This document shows positions 37,054-49,510 of a DNA stretch of 64,000 bases, piece after piece. The notes beneath the pieces were generated by a model that saw nothing but the letters and a program-made list of their open reading frames with translations, was not told the origin of the DNA and did no database searches. Numbering within the stretch: the first letter of the stretch is position 1; every line of letters starts with the position of its first letter. A program made the translations under genes and the position numbers. Location: assembly GCF_900142625.1 (NCBI RefSeq), contig NZ_FRBN01000006.1:62001-126000 (forward strand), in the 5' to 3' direction. The stretch comes from Roseovarius marisflavi. GTDB lineage: Bacteria; Pseudomonadota; Alphaproteobacteria; Rhodobacterales; Rhodobacteraceae.

Positions 37054-39012
37054 ATGGGCCTGTCACGGCGTAGCGGAGCACGGTTTCAAGGCTCGATCTG
37101 GCCAGGATTTGTCGATGCGATGACCGGTCTTTTGCTGGTTCTGATGTTCGTGCTTACCATCTTCATGGTGGTGCAATTTGTCTTGCGTGAAGAGATCAGC
37201 GGTCAGGCCACCAAGCTTGACGCGCTTGGCGCCGAGGTGGCGGCGCTGTCGCGCGCGCTTGGGCTTGAGCGGGATCGCAGCACCGATTTGCAGGATCGTG
37301 TTGGCACTTTGACGGCGACCTTGGGCGAGGCGCGCGCAGAGCAACAGGAACAGGCGGCCCTGATCGATACCCTGCGTGCGCAAACGGCGGCCCAGACCGC
37401 AGCACTTGGCAAGGCGCAGACCCGGATCGCCAGCTTTGAAGAACAGGTCGCGGGCCTGTTGTCAGAGCGCGAGCGCGCAGAGGGACAGATTGCCGATCTT
37501 GAGGGCGAACGCGACACGCTTTTGTCCGAACAGGAGACATTGCAACTGGCGCTGGCGGGCTTGCGCAACGAGGTTGATTCACAGGCCGAGGCCGCGCGCC
37601 TTGCCGCCGCGCGCCGCGAGGCGCTTGAGGCCCTTGCAGAGGATTTGCGCCGCCAGAATGCCGAAACCGAGGCGGCGCTTGGCCAAGAGGTGGCCGCGCT
37701 GGAGGCAGAGCTGAGCGAGCAGGAACAGACCCGTCTGGCCGAGGCCGCCGCCGCAGAGGCCCTGCGCGCGCGGCTGACGGGGGCGCAGGCCGAGCTGACC
37801 TCGATGACGCTGGCGCTTGAAGCACAGCGCAAGCGGGCCGAGGAAACGCTGACCCTGTTGGCCGCTGCCGAGGATGCGCGCGCGGATATGGACACCCAAC
37901 TGGTCGCCGCCCTTTTGGCGCAAGACGAGGTGGCCACGCGCCTTGAGGGCCGCGAGACCACGCTTGCCGCGAAAGATGCAGAGATCGCCGGTTTGAAGAC
38001 TGAACTGGCCGAGGCTCGAAGCGGGCAGGCCGAGGTTAGCGATACCCTCGGAGCAACGCAGGACGACCTTGCGCGCGCAGAGGCAAGGGTGAGCGAGCTT
38101 GAACAGGCCTTGGCCCGCGCCCTGGCCGAGGTTGAGGCGGCCAAAGGCGAGGCGATGGATGCCGATGAGGTGCGCCGACAATTGACGGCGGCGCTTGCCG
38201 CCAAGCTTGCGGCGCAAAATCAGGCCGAGGCGCAGATGAGCACCGCCGAAGAGCGCGCCACTCTGTTGGCCGAGGCGCGCCGCCGTCTGGCGGATCAGCA
38301 AGAGCTGGCCACTGAGGCGCAAAAGCAACAGGCCCTTCTCAACCAACAGGTTGCCGCTCTGCGCCAGCAGCTTTCGGGGATTCAGGCGCTTTTGGATGAT
38401 GCCAAGGTGCGCGAGGCCGCAAGCGAGGTTCAGCTTCAATCGCTTGGCAACGAGTTGAATACCGCATTGGCCCGCGTCGCCGCAGAAGAACGCCGCCGTC
38501 GCCTGCTTGAAGAAGAAAAGCTTCGCCTTGCCGAGGCCGAAAAAGAGAATCTTGAAAAATACCGCTCCGAGTTTTTCGGGCGCCTGCGCGATTTGCTGGG
38601 CCAGCAAGAGGGCGTGCGCATCGTCGGGGATCGGTTCGTGTTCTCGTCAGAGGTTTTGTTTGCGCCCGGCGAAGCGCGGTTGTCGCCTGCCGGGGCGGGA
38701 GAGATTGCCAAGGTGGCGGGCATCCTGCGCAATGTGACCAATGACATCCCCGAGGGCATCGACTGGGTGCTTCAGGTCGATGGGCATACCGATAACGTGC
38801 CGCTGATCGGTGGCGCGCAATTTGCCGACAACTGGGAGTTAAGCCAGGCGCGCGCGCTTTCGGTGGTGCGCTATCTGGTGGGCGCGCTCGGCTTTCCGCC
38901 GGATCGCTTGTCGGCCAACGGCTTTGGGGAATATCAGCCGATCAATCCCGCCGATACCCCAGAGGCCCGCGCCCAGAACCGGCGGATCGAACTCAAGCTG
39001 ACCGGGAAATAG
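37054..39012 (+). CDS. MotB/ZorB-like protein with giant coiled coil and OmpA-like domain
   Basis: Partner of the upstream channel gene, 652 residues. A short basic cytoplasmic start is followed by one membrane helix (about 19-44) with the conserved ion-binding aspartate at position 21 (WPGFVDAMTGLLLVLMF), as in MotB and ZorB. Residues of about 46-515 are almost purely Ala/Glu/Leu/Gln/Arg heptads, predicting a very long coiled coil. The last 130 residues form an OmpA/MotB peptidoglycan-binding domain (LQVDGHTDNVP, NWELSQARALSVV, NRRIELKL). Topology puts the coiled coil and OmpA domain in the periplasm. Confidence 0.87.
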   Translation: MGLSRRSGARFQGSIWPGFVDAMTGLLLVLMFVLTIFMVVQFVLREEISGQATKLDALGAEVAALSRALGLERDRSTDLQDRVGTLTATLGEARAEQQEQAALIDTLRAQTAAQTAALGKAQTRIASFEEQVAGLLSERERAEGQIADLEGERDTLLSEQETLQLALAGLRNEVDSQAEAARLAAARREALEALAEDLRRQNAETEAALGQEVAALEAELSEQEQTRLAEAAAAEALRARLTGAQAELTSMTLALEAQRKRAEETLTLLAAAEDARADMDTQLVAALLAQDEVATRLEGRETTLAAKDAEIAGLKTELAEARSGQAEVSDTLGATQDDLARAEARVSELEQALARALAEVEAAKGEAMDADEVRRQLTAALAAKLAAQNQAEAQMSTAEERATLLAEARRRLADQQELATEAQKQQALLNQQVAALRQQLSGIQALLDDAKVREAASEVQLQSLGNELNTALARVAAEERRRRLLEEEKLRLAEAEKENLEKYRSEFFGRLRDLLGQQEGVRIVGDRFVFSSEVLFAPGEARLSPAGAGEIAKVAGILRNVTNDIPEGIDWVLQVDGHTDNVPLIGGAQFADNWELSQARALSVVRYLVGALGFPPDRLSANGFGEYQPINPADTPEARAQNRRIELKLTGK

Positions 39013-39024
39013 GTCGGCGGGGTT

Positions 39025-39999
39025 TCAGGGCGCGACGGTGATATCCGCATGGCGCAGCGCCAGCACCTCTTGGTCGCGTTGCAGGCGGACATAGCCGCGA
39101 TAGGCCCCGGCGGGCCAGCCCGCAGCGGGGGCCTTGCGGCCAAAGGCGCGGAAAAGCTGGGCCTGTGGATCGTCAAGCGTGATGTCCTGACGAAAGATTT
39201 GACCCTCCGGGCCCTGGGCCGTAAAGATAAGCTGATCGCCGGGTTCTGCGTAAAACGCATGACCATAAAGCACCAGCGGTTGATCGGGCCTGGCCGTCGC
39301 CGCGCGCGCGGCGCCGGATTTCACGGCGTCAAAGCCGGGCACCGTGGTTGAAAACCCGGCCGTAAACAGCCCCGCGCGATGATAGGCAAGCACGCTGTCC
39401 CAAAGGCCGGTGCCGCTCGCCGTGCCACAGGTATTGCGATCCTCGGGGTTGAACGGGTCGATAACCTTGCCATCCTTGAGCATGCCGATATGGACATGGG
39501 GCACATTGGTCAGACCGCTTAACCCGACCTCACCAAGAACCGCGCCGCGCTCAAGCTGATCGCCTTTGCGCACCTGAACAGAGCCGCTCTTCATGTGACA
39601 GTAAAGGGTTTGCCAGCCGTCCCCGTGATCAATGCGCACGGCATTGCCGCATTCGCGGCCCTTGATGCTGTCTCGGGTGGCGGGGGTAACGGGTTGGTCG
39701 GGAACACCGTCACGGGTTGCGGCCACCACGCCGGGGGCGGCGGCAAGAACGTCAACACCAGCGGTCATCGCGTCAAAGGATAACAGCACGATATCGGTGC
39801 CGCGGTGGGCATCGCGGCTTTTGAGGCCGCACATGAAATCGCGCTTTCCGGGGCCGGGATCGGCGTCGACATAATCTTCGACATAACAGGTTTTGCCGGG
39901 CTCACAGTCAATCGGAAGGCTAAGCCGTGGCGCGTCTGCGGCGGCCACTGGGGCCGCCGCAAGTATCAGTGTGGCAAGGGCAAAGGCCGTTCGCGTCAT
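39025..39999 (-). CDS. M23 family metallopeptidase
   Basis: Predicted secreted peptidoglycan endopeptidase of 324 residues with a signal peptide ending near APVAAADA. LytM zinc ligands are present: HRGTDI (HxxxD) near residue 66 and the HVHIG motif near 170. A C-terminal beta domain of about 110 residues follows. Its ATG overlaps the clpA stop (TGATG), so the two are co-transcribed. It converges with the MotB-like gene 12 bases away. Confidence 0.88.
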   Translation of the reverse strand: MTRTAFALATLILAAAPVAAADAPRLSLPIDCEPGKTCYVEDYVDADPGPGKRDFMCGLKSRDAHRGTDIVLLSFDAMTAGVDVLAAAPGVVAATRDGVPDQPVTPATRDSIKGRECGNAVRIDHGDGWQTLYCHMKSGSVQVRKGDQLERGAVLGEVGLSGLTNVPHVHIGMLKDGKVIDPFNPEDRNTCGTASGTGLWDSVLAYHRAGLFTAGFSTTVPGFDAVKSGAARAATARPDQPLVLYGHAFYAEPGDQLIFTAQGPEGQIFRQDITLDDPQAQLFRAFGRKAPAAGWPAGAYRGYVRLQRDQEVLALRHADITVAP

Positions 40000-42335
40000 C
40001 ACTCAGCGGTGAGCAGCGGCGGCTTTTTCTTGCCCGAAAGGCGGCGCGCCACTGGGCCTTCGACCTCGAGGTCGATCTTGCCATCCTTGACGCCAACCTT
40101 GACCACGCCACCCTTGGCGAGCTTGCCGAACAAAAGCTCCTCGGCCAGCGGCTTTTTGATGTGTTCCTGAATGACACGGCCAAGCGGGCGGGCGCCCATC
40201 TTGTCGTCATAGCCACGATCCGCAAGCCAGGCGGCCGCAGGTTCGGTCAACTCGATGGTCACGTCACGATCCATAAGTTGTGCCTCAAGCTGAAGCACGA
40301 ACTTCTCGACCACTTTCAGGATCACCTCTTTGGGCAGGGCGCCAAAGGAAATCACCGCATCAAGCCGGTTGCGGAATTCCGGCGTGAAGGTGCGCTCGAT
40401 CGCGGCGGTGTCTTCACCTTCGCGGCGGTCGCGGCCAAAGCCAACAGCCGATTTCGCCTGTTCAGAGGCCCCGGCGTTCGAGGTCATGATCAGGACCACG
40501 TTGCGGAAATCAACGGTGCGGCCGTTGTGATCGGTCAGCGTGCCGTGATCCATGACCTGAAGCAGGATGTTGAACACATCGGGGTGCGCTTTTTCGATCT
40601 CATCCAGCAGCAGCACACAATGCGGGTGCTGATCGACGCCATCGGTCAAAAGCCCGCCCTGATCAAAGCCGACATAGCCCGGAGGCGCACCGATCAGGCG
40701 AGAGACCGCGTGCTTTTCCATGTACTCGGACATGTCAAAGCGGAGCAATTCCACACCAAGCGAATCTGCAAGCTGTTTGGCGACCTCGGTCTTGCCCACG
40801 CCGGTGGGACCAGCAAAGAGATAGTTGCCAATCGGTTTTTCCGGCTCGCGCAGACCTGCACGCGACAGCTTGATCGCCGACGCGAGCGCCTCAATCGCAG
40901 TATCCTGACCAAACACGACGCGCTTGAGACCGGCTTCGAGATCCTTGAGAACCTCGGCGTCGTTCTTGCTGACGTTCTTGGGCGGGATGCGGGCGATTTT
41001 CGCGACCACGTCCTCGATCTCTTTCACGCCGATGCTCTTGCGGCGTTTTGAGGCGGCCAGAAGATGTTGCGCGGCACCGGCTTCGTCGATGACGTCAATC
41101 GCCTTATCGGGCAACTTGCGGTCATTGATATAGCGCGCCGACAAATCCACCGCAGAGCGGATGGCGTCATTGGTGTATTTGACGCTGTGATGATCCTCGA
41201 AATAAGGCTTCAACCCTTTGAGGATTTTCACCGCATCCTCAACGGTCGGCTCGGCCACGTCGATTTTCTGGAAGCGACGCGCGAGGGCGCGGTCCTTTTC
41301 GAAATGCTGGCGGAATTCCTTGAAGGTGGTCGAGCCCATGCAGCGAAGCTTGCCGCCCTGCAAGGCCGGCTTGAGCAGGTTCGAGGCATCCATCGCGCCG
41401 CCAGATGTGGCGCCGGCACCGATCACGGTGTGGATTTCGTCGATGAACAAAACCGCGTCGGGGTGTTTTTCCAACTCGGTCACCACCGCCTTGAGCCGCT
41501 CTTCAAAGTCGCCGCGATAGCGGGTTCCGGCCAGAAGCGCGCCCATATCGAGCGAAAAGATGGTCGTTTTCGAGAGAACTTCGGGGGTTTCGCCCATGAT
41601 GATCTTGTGCGCGAGGCCCTCGGCGATGGCGGTTTTGCCAACACCGGGATCGCCCACCAGAAGCGGGTTGTTCTTGCGGCGGCGACACAACACCTGAATG
41701 CAGCGCTCAACCTCTGAATCGCGGCCGATCAGCGGGTCGATATCGCCCGAACGCGCCTTTTCATTAAGGTCGACACAGTATTTCGCAAGTGCGGATTCAC
41801 CGGCCTCGACCGCGTCGGATTCGCCATGGGTCTTGGCGCCCTCGTCATCAAGGTTGCTGGCCCCGCTCAGCGGGCGCGATTCGCCGTATGCCGGATCCTT
41901 GGCAACGCCGTGGGCGATGAAATTCACCGCATCATAGCGCGTCATATCCTGTTCCTGCAGGAAATAGGCGGCGTTGGATTCACGTTCGGCAAAGATCGCG
42001 ACCAGAACATTGGCCCCGGTCACCTCGGTCCGCCCCGAGGATTGTACATGGATCGCGGCGCGTTGGATGACGCGCTGGAAGGCGGCGGTCGGCACCGCCT
42101 CTGATCCGTCGATATCGGTCACCAGATTGGCAAGGTCGTCGTCGATGAATTCCACCAGGGTGGTGCGCAATTCTTCGGTGTCGACACTACAGGCCTTCAT
42201 CACGCGCGACGCGTCGGGCTCGTCCACAAGGGCGAGCAGCAGGTGTTCCAATGTGGCAAACTCATGCTGGCGCGCGTTGGCCAGGGCCAAAGCGGCATGG
42301 ATTGCTTGTTCCAGCGTGGTCGAGAATGAAGGCAC
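39999..42335 (-). CDS. clpA: ATP-dependent Clp protease ATP-binding subunit ClpA
   Basis: AAA+ unfoldase that feeds ClpP, 778 residues. The N domain that binds ClpS and substrates (about 1-145) precedes two ATPase modules, with Walker [16 protein letters not shown] and [15 protein letters not shown] and Walker B LFIDEIH and [12 protein letters not shown]. The GTG start at 42335 follows AAGGAG; a frame to 42374 has no support. clpS is usually upstream in related genomes but is absent here. Confidence 0.96.
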   Translation of the reverse strand: MPSFSTTLEQAIHAALALANARQHEFATLEHLLLALVDEPDASRVMKACSVDTEELRTTLVEFIDDDLANLVTDIDGSEAVPTAAFQRVIQRAAIHVQSSGRTEVTGANVLVAIFAERESNAAYFLQEQDMTRYDAVNFIAHGVAKDPAYGESRPLSGASNLDDEGAKTHGESDAVEAGESALAKYCVDLNEKARSGDIDPLIGRDSEVERCIQVLCRRRKNNPLLVGDPGVGKTAIAEGLAHKIIMGETPEVLSKTTIFSLDMGALLAGTRYRGDFEERLKAVVTELEKHPDAVLFIDEIHTVIGAGATSGGAMDASNLLKPALQGGKLRCMGSTTFKEFRQHFEKDRALARRFQKIDVAEPTVEDAVKILKGLKPYFEDHHSVKYTNDAIRSAVDLSARYINDRKLPDKAIDVIDEAGAAQHLLAASKRRKSIGVKEIEDVVAKIARIPPKNVSKNDAEVLKDLEAGLKRVVFGQDTAIEALASAIKLSRAGLREPEKPIGNYLFAGPTGVGKTEVAKQLADSLGVELLRFDMSEYMEKHAVSRLIGAPPGYVGFDQGGLLTDGVDQHPHCVLLLDEIEKAHPDVFNILLQVMDHGTLTDHNGRTVDFRNVVLIMTSNAGASEQAKSAVGFGRDRREGEDTAAIERTFTPEFRNRLDAVISFGALPKEVILKVVEKFVLQLEAQLMDRDVTIELTEPAAAWLADRGYDDKMGARPLGRVIQEHIKKPLAEELLFGKLAKGGVVKVGVKDGKIDLEVEGPVARRLSGKKKPPLLTAE

Positions 42336-42491
42336 GATGAGTGCTCCTTCTGATCTGGGGTGGGGCGGTATCACCCCATCCTTGGCCTCATAGTCTTAAA
42401 GTTTGGTCGATAGCGGCCATCCTTCAAGGCTTTTTTTATAAAACCGGCTCACTTTTCGTTATACCGGCTGGTTTTTTGATCACGATACCGT

Positions 42492-43259
42492 TCAAAAGCG
42501 GTCTTTTCGGGTCCGGATCTCGGCGAAGACAAGGGCAGGGTCCTGCCCGGTCATTCCAAGATTGGCCTGAACGCCCGGATCGGCGGCGCGTAAAAAGGGG
42601 TTGGTGGCCAGTTCTTCGGCCAGGGTTGAGGGAACGGTTGCCTGGCCTGCGGCGCGCGCGGCGTCGATGGCCTTGGCCCTTGATATAAGTGCCGGATTGC
42701 CCGGATCAACGCTTAGGGCGAATTTTGCGTTGGCCTGGGTGTACTCATGTCCCGAGCAGACGGTGGTCTCGGGCGGGAGCGCGGCCAGCTTGCACAGGCT
42801 TGCATACATTTGCGCCATCGTGCCCTCGAACACCCGGCCACAGCCAAGCGCCATGAGGCTATCGGCGGTGAACACCACGGCACTTTCGGGGAAATGCACC
42901 GCGATATGGCCGACGGTATGGCCCGAGACATCAATAACACGGCCGGTTTCGCCGCCAAGCGTGATCGTATCGCCTTCGCTCACGGCCAGATCAAGCGGCG
43001 GCAGGCGATGCGCGTCGGCGGCGGCACCGATCACCTGTGCCGGCGCGGCGGACAGCAAGTCGCCAAGACCCTGAGTGTGATCGGCGTGGTGATGGGTCAA
43101 AAGAACATGGCTTAGCACCCAGCCCTTATCGGCGAGCGCCGCGATGATCGGCGCCGCCTCTGGAACATCGACGGCCATGGTGTCACCCGTGCCCGGATCA
43201 TGCGCCAGAAAGGCGTAATTGTCGGACAGGCAGGGAATGGTCAGGATGTGCAAAGCCAT
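42492..43259 (-). CDS. gloB: Hydroxyacylglutathione hydrolase (glyoxalase II)
   Basis: Metallo-beta-lactamase-fold enzyme of 255 residues that hydrolyses S-D-lactoylglutathione. The binuclear metal site is LLTHHHADHTQGLGD, with later ligands in VSGHTVGHI, FTADSLMALGCGRVFEGT and CSGHEYTQAN. The ATG at 43259 lies after GGGAAAAG. Divergent from the methyltransferase gene, with a 63-base shared upstream region, as is common in Rhodobacterales. Confidence 0.94.
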   Translation of the reverse strand: MALHILTIPCLSDNYAFLAHDPGTGDTMAVDVPEAAPIIAALADKGWVLSHVLLTHHHADHTQGLGDLLSAAPAQVIGAAADAHRLPPLDLAVSEGDTITLGGETGRVIDVSGHTVGHIAVHFPESAVVFTADSLMALGCGRVFEGTMAQMYASLCKLAALPPETTVCSGHEYTQANAKFALSVDPGNPALISRAKAIDAARAAGQATVPSTLAEELATNPFLRAADPGVQANLGMTGQDPALVFAEIRTRKDRF

Positions 43260-43322
43260 GGTCTTTTCCCGAATGCAGGTTACTGTTAGGTTCGAGAGTG
43301 ACTGATCTTTGCCGGGGCTGCA

Positions 43323-44063
43323 ATGCATCTGGACGTGCAGGACCTACGAAATTTTTACTACCGAAGCACCCTCGGGCGCGCGGTTCAAAAGGCTGTGCGC
43401 GCCGAAGTCGCCGAATTCTGGCCCGAGGCCAAGGGCCAGACGGTTGTGGGCTATGGCTTTGCGGTGCCGTTCCTGCGCCCCTACCTTGCCGATGCGCGCC
43501 GGGTGGTCGGGTTGATGCCCGCCCCGCAGGGGGTGATCGGCTGGCCGCAGGGGATGCCGAATATCTCGGTTTTGTGCGAAGAAACCCTCTGGCCGATTGA
43601 AACCGGTCGTGTGGATAAGCTCTTGGTGGCACACGGATTGGAGACCTCTGATCAGCCGGGCGCCGTGCTGGAAGAATGCTGGCGGGTGCTTGGGCCGGGT
43701 GGGTCGGCCTTGTTTATCGTGCCCAACCGCGCCGGGCTCTGGTCGCGCAGTGATCGCACGCCGTTTGGGTTTGGGCGGCCCTATACCCAGACCCAGCTCG
43801 AGACGCAGCTTAAGTCGCATAATTTCCTGCCCGAGCGGCACGTAACCGCGCTTTATCAGCCGCCCTCGGATAAACCGTTCTGGCGCAAGACGGCCGGCAT
43901 GTGGGAAAGGATGGGCGCAAAGCTTTCGGTGGTGGCGGCGGGGGGCGTTTTGATGGTCGAGGCCACGAAACGTGTGCAGGCGCCAAGCGGGCCGGGCCTG
44001 CGCGACAAGGTGCGCAAACCCCTCGGCGTTCTGGCGCCGCAACCCAAGGCCAAACCGGTTTAG
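43323..44063 (+). CDS. SAM-dependent methyltransferase-like protein
   Basis: Class I methyltransferase-like protein of 246 residues. The SAM pocket is degenerate ([15 protein letters not shown] instead of the usual GxGxG), but [38 protein letters not shown] and the Rossmann-like C-terminal strand order fit. Substrate unknown. Paired divergently with gloB, a conserved neighbour in related genomes to my knowledge. Confidence 0.8.
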   Translation: MHLDVQDLRNFYYRSTLGRAVQKAVRAEVAEFWPEAKGQTVVGYGFAVPFLRPYLADARRVVGLMPAPQGVIGWPQGMPNISVLCEETLWPIETGRVDKLLVAHGLETSDQPGAVLEECWRVLGPGGSALFIVPNRAGLWSRSDRTPFGFGRPYTQTQLETQLKSHNFLPERHVTALYQPPSDKPFWRKTAGMWERMGAKLSVVAAGGVLMVEATKRVQAPSGPGLRDKVRKPLGVLAPQPKAKPV

Positions 44064-44075
44064 ACCGGGCAGGCA

Positions 44076-44099
44076 CGTGGGTTTCACCCACCCTACGCA
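44076..44099. repeat. GTGGGTTTCACCCACCC repeat, copy 1
   Basis: GTGGGT-TTC-ACCCAC forms a hairpin and is followed by CCTACGCA. A second copy lies at 49879-49901. Located 13 bases after the methyltransferase stop. Confidence 0.8.
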
Positions 44100-44282
44100 G
44101 GTGGACAGGTCGGATGGTCTTTGGCCGGGGATGCGCGAATTGGCGGCGGTTTCGACTGATAGCGGTAACGAATGGCGCGCGATTCAGCGGGGGCGTGGAG
44201 TGGGGAATCGCTAAATGTTGCGAAAAAGTGATCTTTTTACGTTGATAAAATGCGCGCAATAGGTCGCACCCTTTATAAGTGT

Positions 44283-44312
44283 TTGAAACTATGCGGTATT
44301 CATTCGTATACA
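44283..44312 (+). promoter_or_regulatory. Candidate atp operon promoter, distal
   Basis: TTGAAA (44283-44288), an 18-base spacer and TATACA (44307-44312) resemble a sigma-70 promoter. Confidence 0.5.
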
Positions 44313-44328
44313 ACGATTTCCGCGCGGC

Positions 44329-44357
44329 TTGCTAGGTTGGCAAGGCACTGCTATACC
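44329..44357 (+). promoter_or_regulatory. Candidate atp operon promoter, proximal
   Basis: TTGCTA (44329-44334), a 17-base spacer and TATACC (44352-44357) lie about 100 bases before atpH. Confidence 0.5.
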
Positions 44358-44460
44358 GCAGCCGAATTTCGGTGTTTCGTAAATATCATCGCACGCAAAC
44401 GTCCCCGGAAGCGGCCAAGTGAGGCTTGCCAACCGGGGCCAGACAATCGGAAGGGTGGAC

Positions 44461-45021
44461 GTGTCCGAACCAGCTTCGATCTCCTCCGGCATCGCCGAGC
44501 GCTATGCCACCGCGATTTTCGCGATTTCAAAAGAGAGCAAATCTCTGGCGAAACTTGAAACCAATCTTAACGATCTGGCGCAGGCGCTGGATGACAGTGC
44601 CGATTTGCGCGCGTTGATCAGCTCTCCGGTTGTGACACGTGACGAGCAGGGCGCCGTGATGGCCGCCATCGGCAAGAAAATGAAACTTGTTCCCGAGATG
44701 CAGAACGGTCTTGGGCTGATGGCTGAAAAGCGTCGCCTGTTCGTTCTTCCCCAGCTGGTTGCCCGGCTGCGCGCGATGATCGCCGAGGACAAGGGTGAGG
44801 TGAGTGCCGAAGTGACCAGCGCTAAGGCGCTGACCAAGGCACAAGCAGACAAACTGGCCAAGACGCTGAAAGAGCGTGTGGGCAAGGACGTCAAGATCAA
44901 TGCGACCGTCGATGAAAGCCTCATTGGCGGTCTTGTCGTTAAAGTGGGCTCGAAGATGATCGACACGTCGATCCGCTCCAAGCTTAATTCCCTCCAGAAT
45001 TCAATGAAAGAGGTCGGATAA
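44461..45021 (+). CDS. atpH: ATP synthase F1 subunit delta
   Basis: Peripheral-stalk subunit that ties the F1 head to subunit b, 186 residues. N-terminal ISSGIAERYATAIFAIS and C-terminal VDESLIGGLVVKVGSKMID are delta signatures. It begins with a GTG at 44461 after GGAAGGGTG; upstream ATG-less extension to 44419 is unsupported. First gene of atpHAGDC. Confidence 0.95.
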   Translation: MSEPASISSGIAERYATAIFAISKESKSLAKLETNLNDLAQALDDSADLRALISSPVVTRDEQGAVMAAIGKKMKLVPEMQNGLGLMAEKRRLFVLPQLVARLRAMIAEDKGEVSAEVTSAKALTKAQADKLAKTLKERVGKDVKINATVDESLIGGLVVKVGSKMIDTSIRSKLNSLQNSMKEVG

Positions 45022-46560
45022 ATGGGTATCCAAGCTGCAGAGATTTCTGCGATCCTTAAGGACCAGATCAAGAATTTCGGTCAAGAGGCCGAAGTGGCCG
45101 AGATTGGTCGGGTTCTGTCGGTCGGTGACGGTATTGCGCGCGTTCACGGTCTGGACAATGTGCAGGCCGGCGAGCTGGTCGAATTCCCCGGTGGCATCAT
45201 GGGGATGGCGCTTAACCTTGAGGCCGATAACGTCGGCGTCGTGATCTTCGGTTCAGACCGTGAGATCAAGGAAGGCGACACCGTCAAGCGCACCAAGTCG
45301 ATCGTGGACGTTCCGATCGGTGACGGTCTTCTGGGTCGCGTTGTCGACGGCCTTGGCAACCCGCTTGACGGCAAGGGCCCGATCAAGAGTGATACGCGCG
45401 GCCTGGCCGACGTGAAAGCGCCGGGCATCATCCCGCGTAAATCGGTTCACGAGCCGATGGCGACCGGTCTCAAGTCGGTTGACGCGATGATCCCGATTGG
45501 CCGTGGCCAGCGTGAGCTTATCATTGGTGACCGTCAGACCGGCAAAACCGCTGTGGCGCTCGACACCATCCTGAACCAGAAGGTCTATAACGAGGCCGCT
45601 GGCGACGACGAAAGCAAAAAGCTGTACTGCATCTACGTTGCGGTTGGCCAGAAGCGTTCGACCGTGGCGCAGCTGGTGAAGAAGCTGGAAGAAAGCGGCG
45701 CGATCAAATATTCGATCGTCGTTGCGGCAACCGCATCCGACCCCGCGCCGATGCAGTTCCTTGCGCCCTATTCGGCCACCGCGATGGCCGAGCATTTCCG
45801 CGACAACGGCCGTCACGCGCTTATCGTTTATGATGACCTTTCCAAACAGGCCGTTGCCTATCGCCAGATGTCGCTTCTTCTGCGTCGTCCGCCCGGCCGC
45901 GAAGCCTATCCCGGTGACGTTTTCTATCTTCACTCCCGCCTGCTCGAGCGTTCGGCCAAGCTGAACGAAGAAAACGGTTCGGGCTCGCTGACGGCTCTGC
46001 CGATCATCGAGACCCAGGGCGGTGACGTGTCTGCGTTTATTCCGACCAACGTGATCTCGATCACCGACGGTCAGATCTTTCTTGAAACCGAACTGTTCTA
46101 TCAGGGCGTTCGCCCGGCTGTGAATACCGGTCTGTCGGTCTCGCGGGTTGGCTCTTCGGCGCAAACCAACGCGATGAAATCCGTCGCCGGGCCGGTGAAA
46201 CTCGAGCTGGCGCAGTATCGCGAGATGGCCGCCTTTGCTCAGTTCGGCTCTGACCTTGATGCCTCGACGCAGCAGTTGCTGAACCGTGGCGCGCGCCTGA
46301 CCGAGCTGATGAAGCAGGCCCAGTATTCGCCGCTGACCAACGCCGAGATCGTCTGCGTGATCTATGCCGGTACCAAAGGGTATCTGGACAAGATCGGTGT
46401 CGATCAGGTGGGTCGTTTCGAGGCTGGTTTGCTTGGCCACCTGCGCGGCAAACATGCCGACCTGCTGGCGTATATCACCAAGGAAGATCCCAAGATCAAG
46501 GGTGAGGCCGAGGATAAGATCAAGGCCGCGCTGGACGAATTCGCCGCTGACTTCGCTTAA
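45022..46560 (+). CDS. atpA: ATP synthase F1 subunit alpha
   Basis: Non-catalytic nucleotide-binding subunit of the F1 hexamer, 512 residues. P-loop [13 protein letters not shown], the arginine finger region in the [11 protein letters not shown] segment and the N-terminal beta-barrel are intact. The ATG follows the atpH stop with no gap, implying tight coupling and matched synthesis. Confidence 0.99.
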   Translation: MGIQAAEISAILKDQIKNFGQEAEVAEIGRVLSVGDGIARVHGLDNVQAGELVEFPGGIMGMALNLEADNVGVVIFGSDREIKEGDTVKRTKSIVDVPIGDGLLGRVVDGLGNPLDGKGPIKSDTRGLADVKAPGIIPRKSVHEPMATGLKSVDAMIPIGRGQRELIIGDRQTGKTAVALDTILNQKVYNEAAGDDESKKLYCIYVAVGQKRSTVAQLVKKLEESGAIKYSIVVAATASDPAPMQFLAPYSATAMAEHFRDNGRHALIVYDDLSKQAVAYRQMSLLLRRPPGREAYPGDVFYLHSRLLERSAKLNEENGSGSLTALPIIETQGGDVSAFIPTNVISITDGQIFLETELFYQGVRPAVNTGLSVSRVGSSAQTNAMKSVAGPVKLELAQYREMAAFAQFGSDLDASTQQLLNRGARLTELMKQAQYSPLTNAEIVCVIYAGTKGYLDKIGVDQVGRFEAGLLGHLRGKHADLLAYITKEDPKIKGEAEDKIKAALDEFAADFA

Positions 46561-46574
46561 GGGGAGATAAGGCA

Positions 46575-48897
<2,323 letters not shown>

Positions 48898-48913
48898 GAA
48901 ACGCGTGTAGCCC

Positions 48914-48946
48914 CCCGAGCGGACCACATCACGTGGGCCGCTCGGG
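48914..48946 (+). repeat. Stable hairpin in the atpD-atpC gap
   Basis: A 14-bp stem with one mismatch (CCCGAGCGGACCAC / GTGGGCCGCTCGGG) and a 5-base loop ATCAC fills the 73-base gap. No T-tract follows, so it is more likely an mRNA processing or stabilising element, or a partial attenuator, than a full terminator. Confidence 0.75.
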
Positions 48947-48970
48947 CGCTGCATCATCAAGGAGGCCCAA

Positions 48971-49396
48971 ATGGCTGATACAGTGCAATTCGATTTGGTG
49001 AGCCCTGAGCGGCTTCTGGCATCGGTCGCCGCCAATGAGGTGCAGATCCCCGGTGCCGAGGGTGATCTTACGGCCATGGCCAACCATGCGCCGCTGATCA
49101 CCACGCTGCGCCCCGGTGTCCTGAAGGTTTCAGGCCCCGATGGCGCCCGCGAATACGTCGTCACCGGCGGTTTCGCCGAAATCAGCGGTGACAGCGTTTC
49201 GGTTCTGGCCGAGCGCGCCGTGCCGCGCGAAGACATGACTGCGGAACAGTTCAAGGCCATGGTATCCGAGGCGACAGACAAGCTTGCGCATGCGCAGGAA
49301 ACCTTTGTCAACGAGCCTGGCCCGGTTGACGATGCCGCCAAACTTTTGGCGGATATGGTCGCGATTGGCGATCACATCGGTCTTTCGGCCAATTAA
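48971..49396 (+). CDS. atpC: ATP synthase F1 subunit epsilon
   Basis: Rotor subunit that inhibits ATP hydrolysis, 141 residues. The beta-sandwich has [33 protein letters not shown] and [20 protein letters not shown]; the C-terminal helical part is short of the usual two helices but present. AAGGAGG precedes the ATG. Last gene of the operon. Confidence 0.96.
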   Translation: MADTVQFDLVSPERLLASVAANEVQIPGAEGDLTAMANHAPLITTLRPGVLKVSGPDGAREYVVTGGFAEISGDSVSVLAERAVPREDMTAEQFKAMVSEATDKLAHAQETFVNEPGPVDDAAKLLADMVAIGDHIGLSAN

Positions 49397-49421
49397 GGCC
49401 GCGAGAGATTAACATCTAAAG

Positions 49422-49444
49422 GGGCCGTCTTGCGGCCCTTTTTT
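49422..49444 (+). terminator. Rho-independent terminator of the atp operon
   Basis: GGGCCG-TCTTG-CGGCCC stem followed by six T residues, 25 bases after the atpC stop. Confidence 0.9.
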
Positions 49445-49510
49445 CTTTTTCAGTTCTCAATTCTGCGAGAAACCCTTATTACCAAAAGGCTGGACCCAAG
49501 AGGCTACGCC

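Larger units (their letters stand above)
44064..44460. other. Upstream region of the atp operon
   Basis: The 397 bases hold one copy of the GTGGGTTTCACCCACCC repeat, an AT-rich stretch (44215-44360) with two candidate promoters, and the atpH leader. No gene is seen on either strand. Confidence 0.6.

Noticed and set aside
35816-39012. Complete Zorya defense system
   Set aside because: Only ZorA/B-like motor genes are present; no ZorC, ZorD or ZorE effector is near, and the flanking genes are housekeeping genes.
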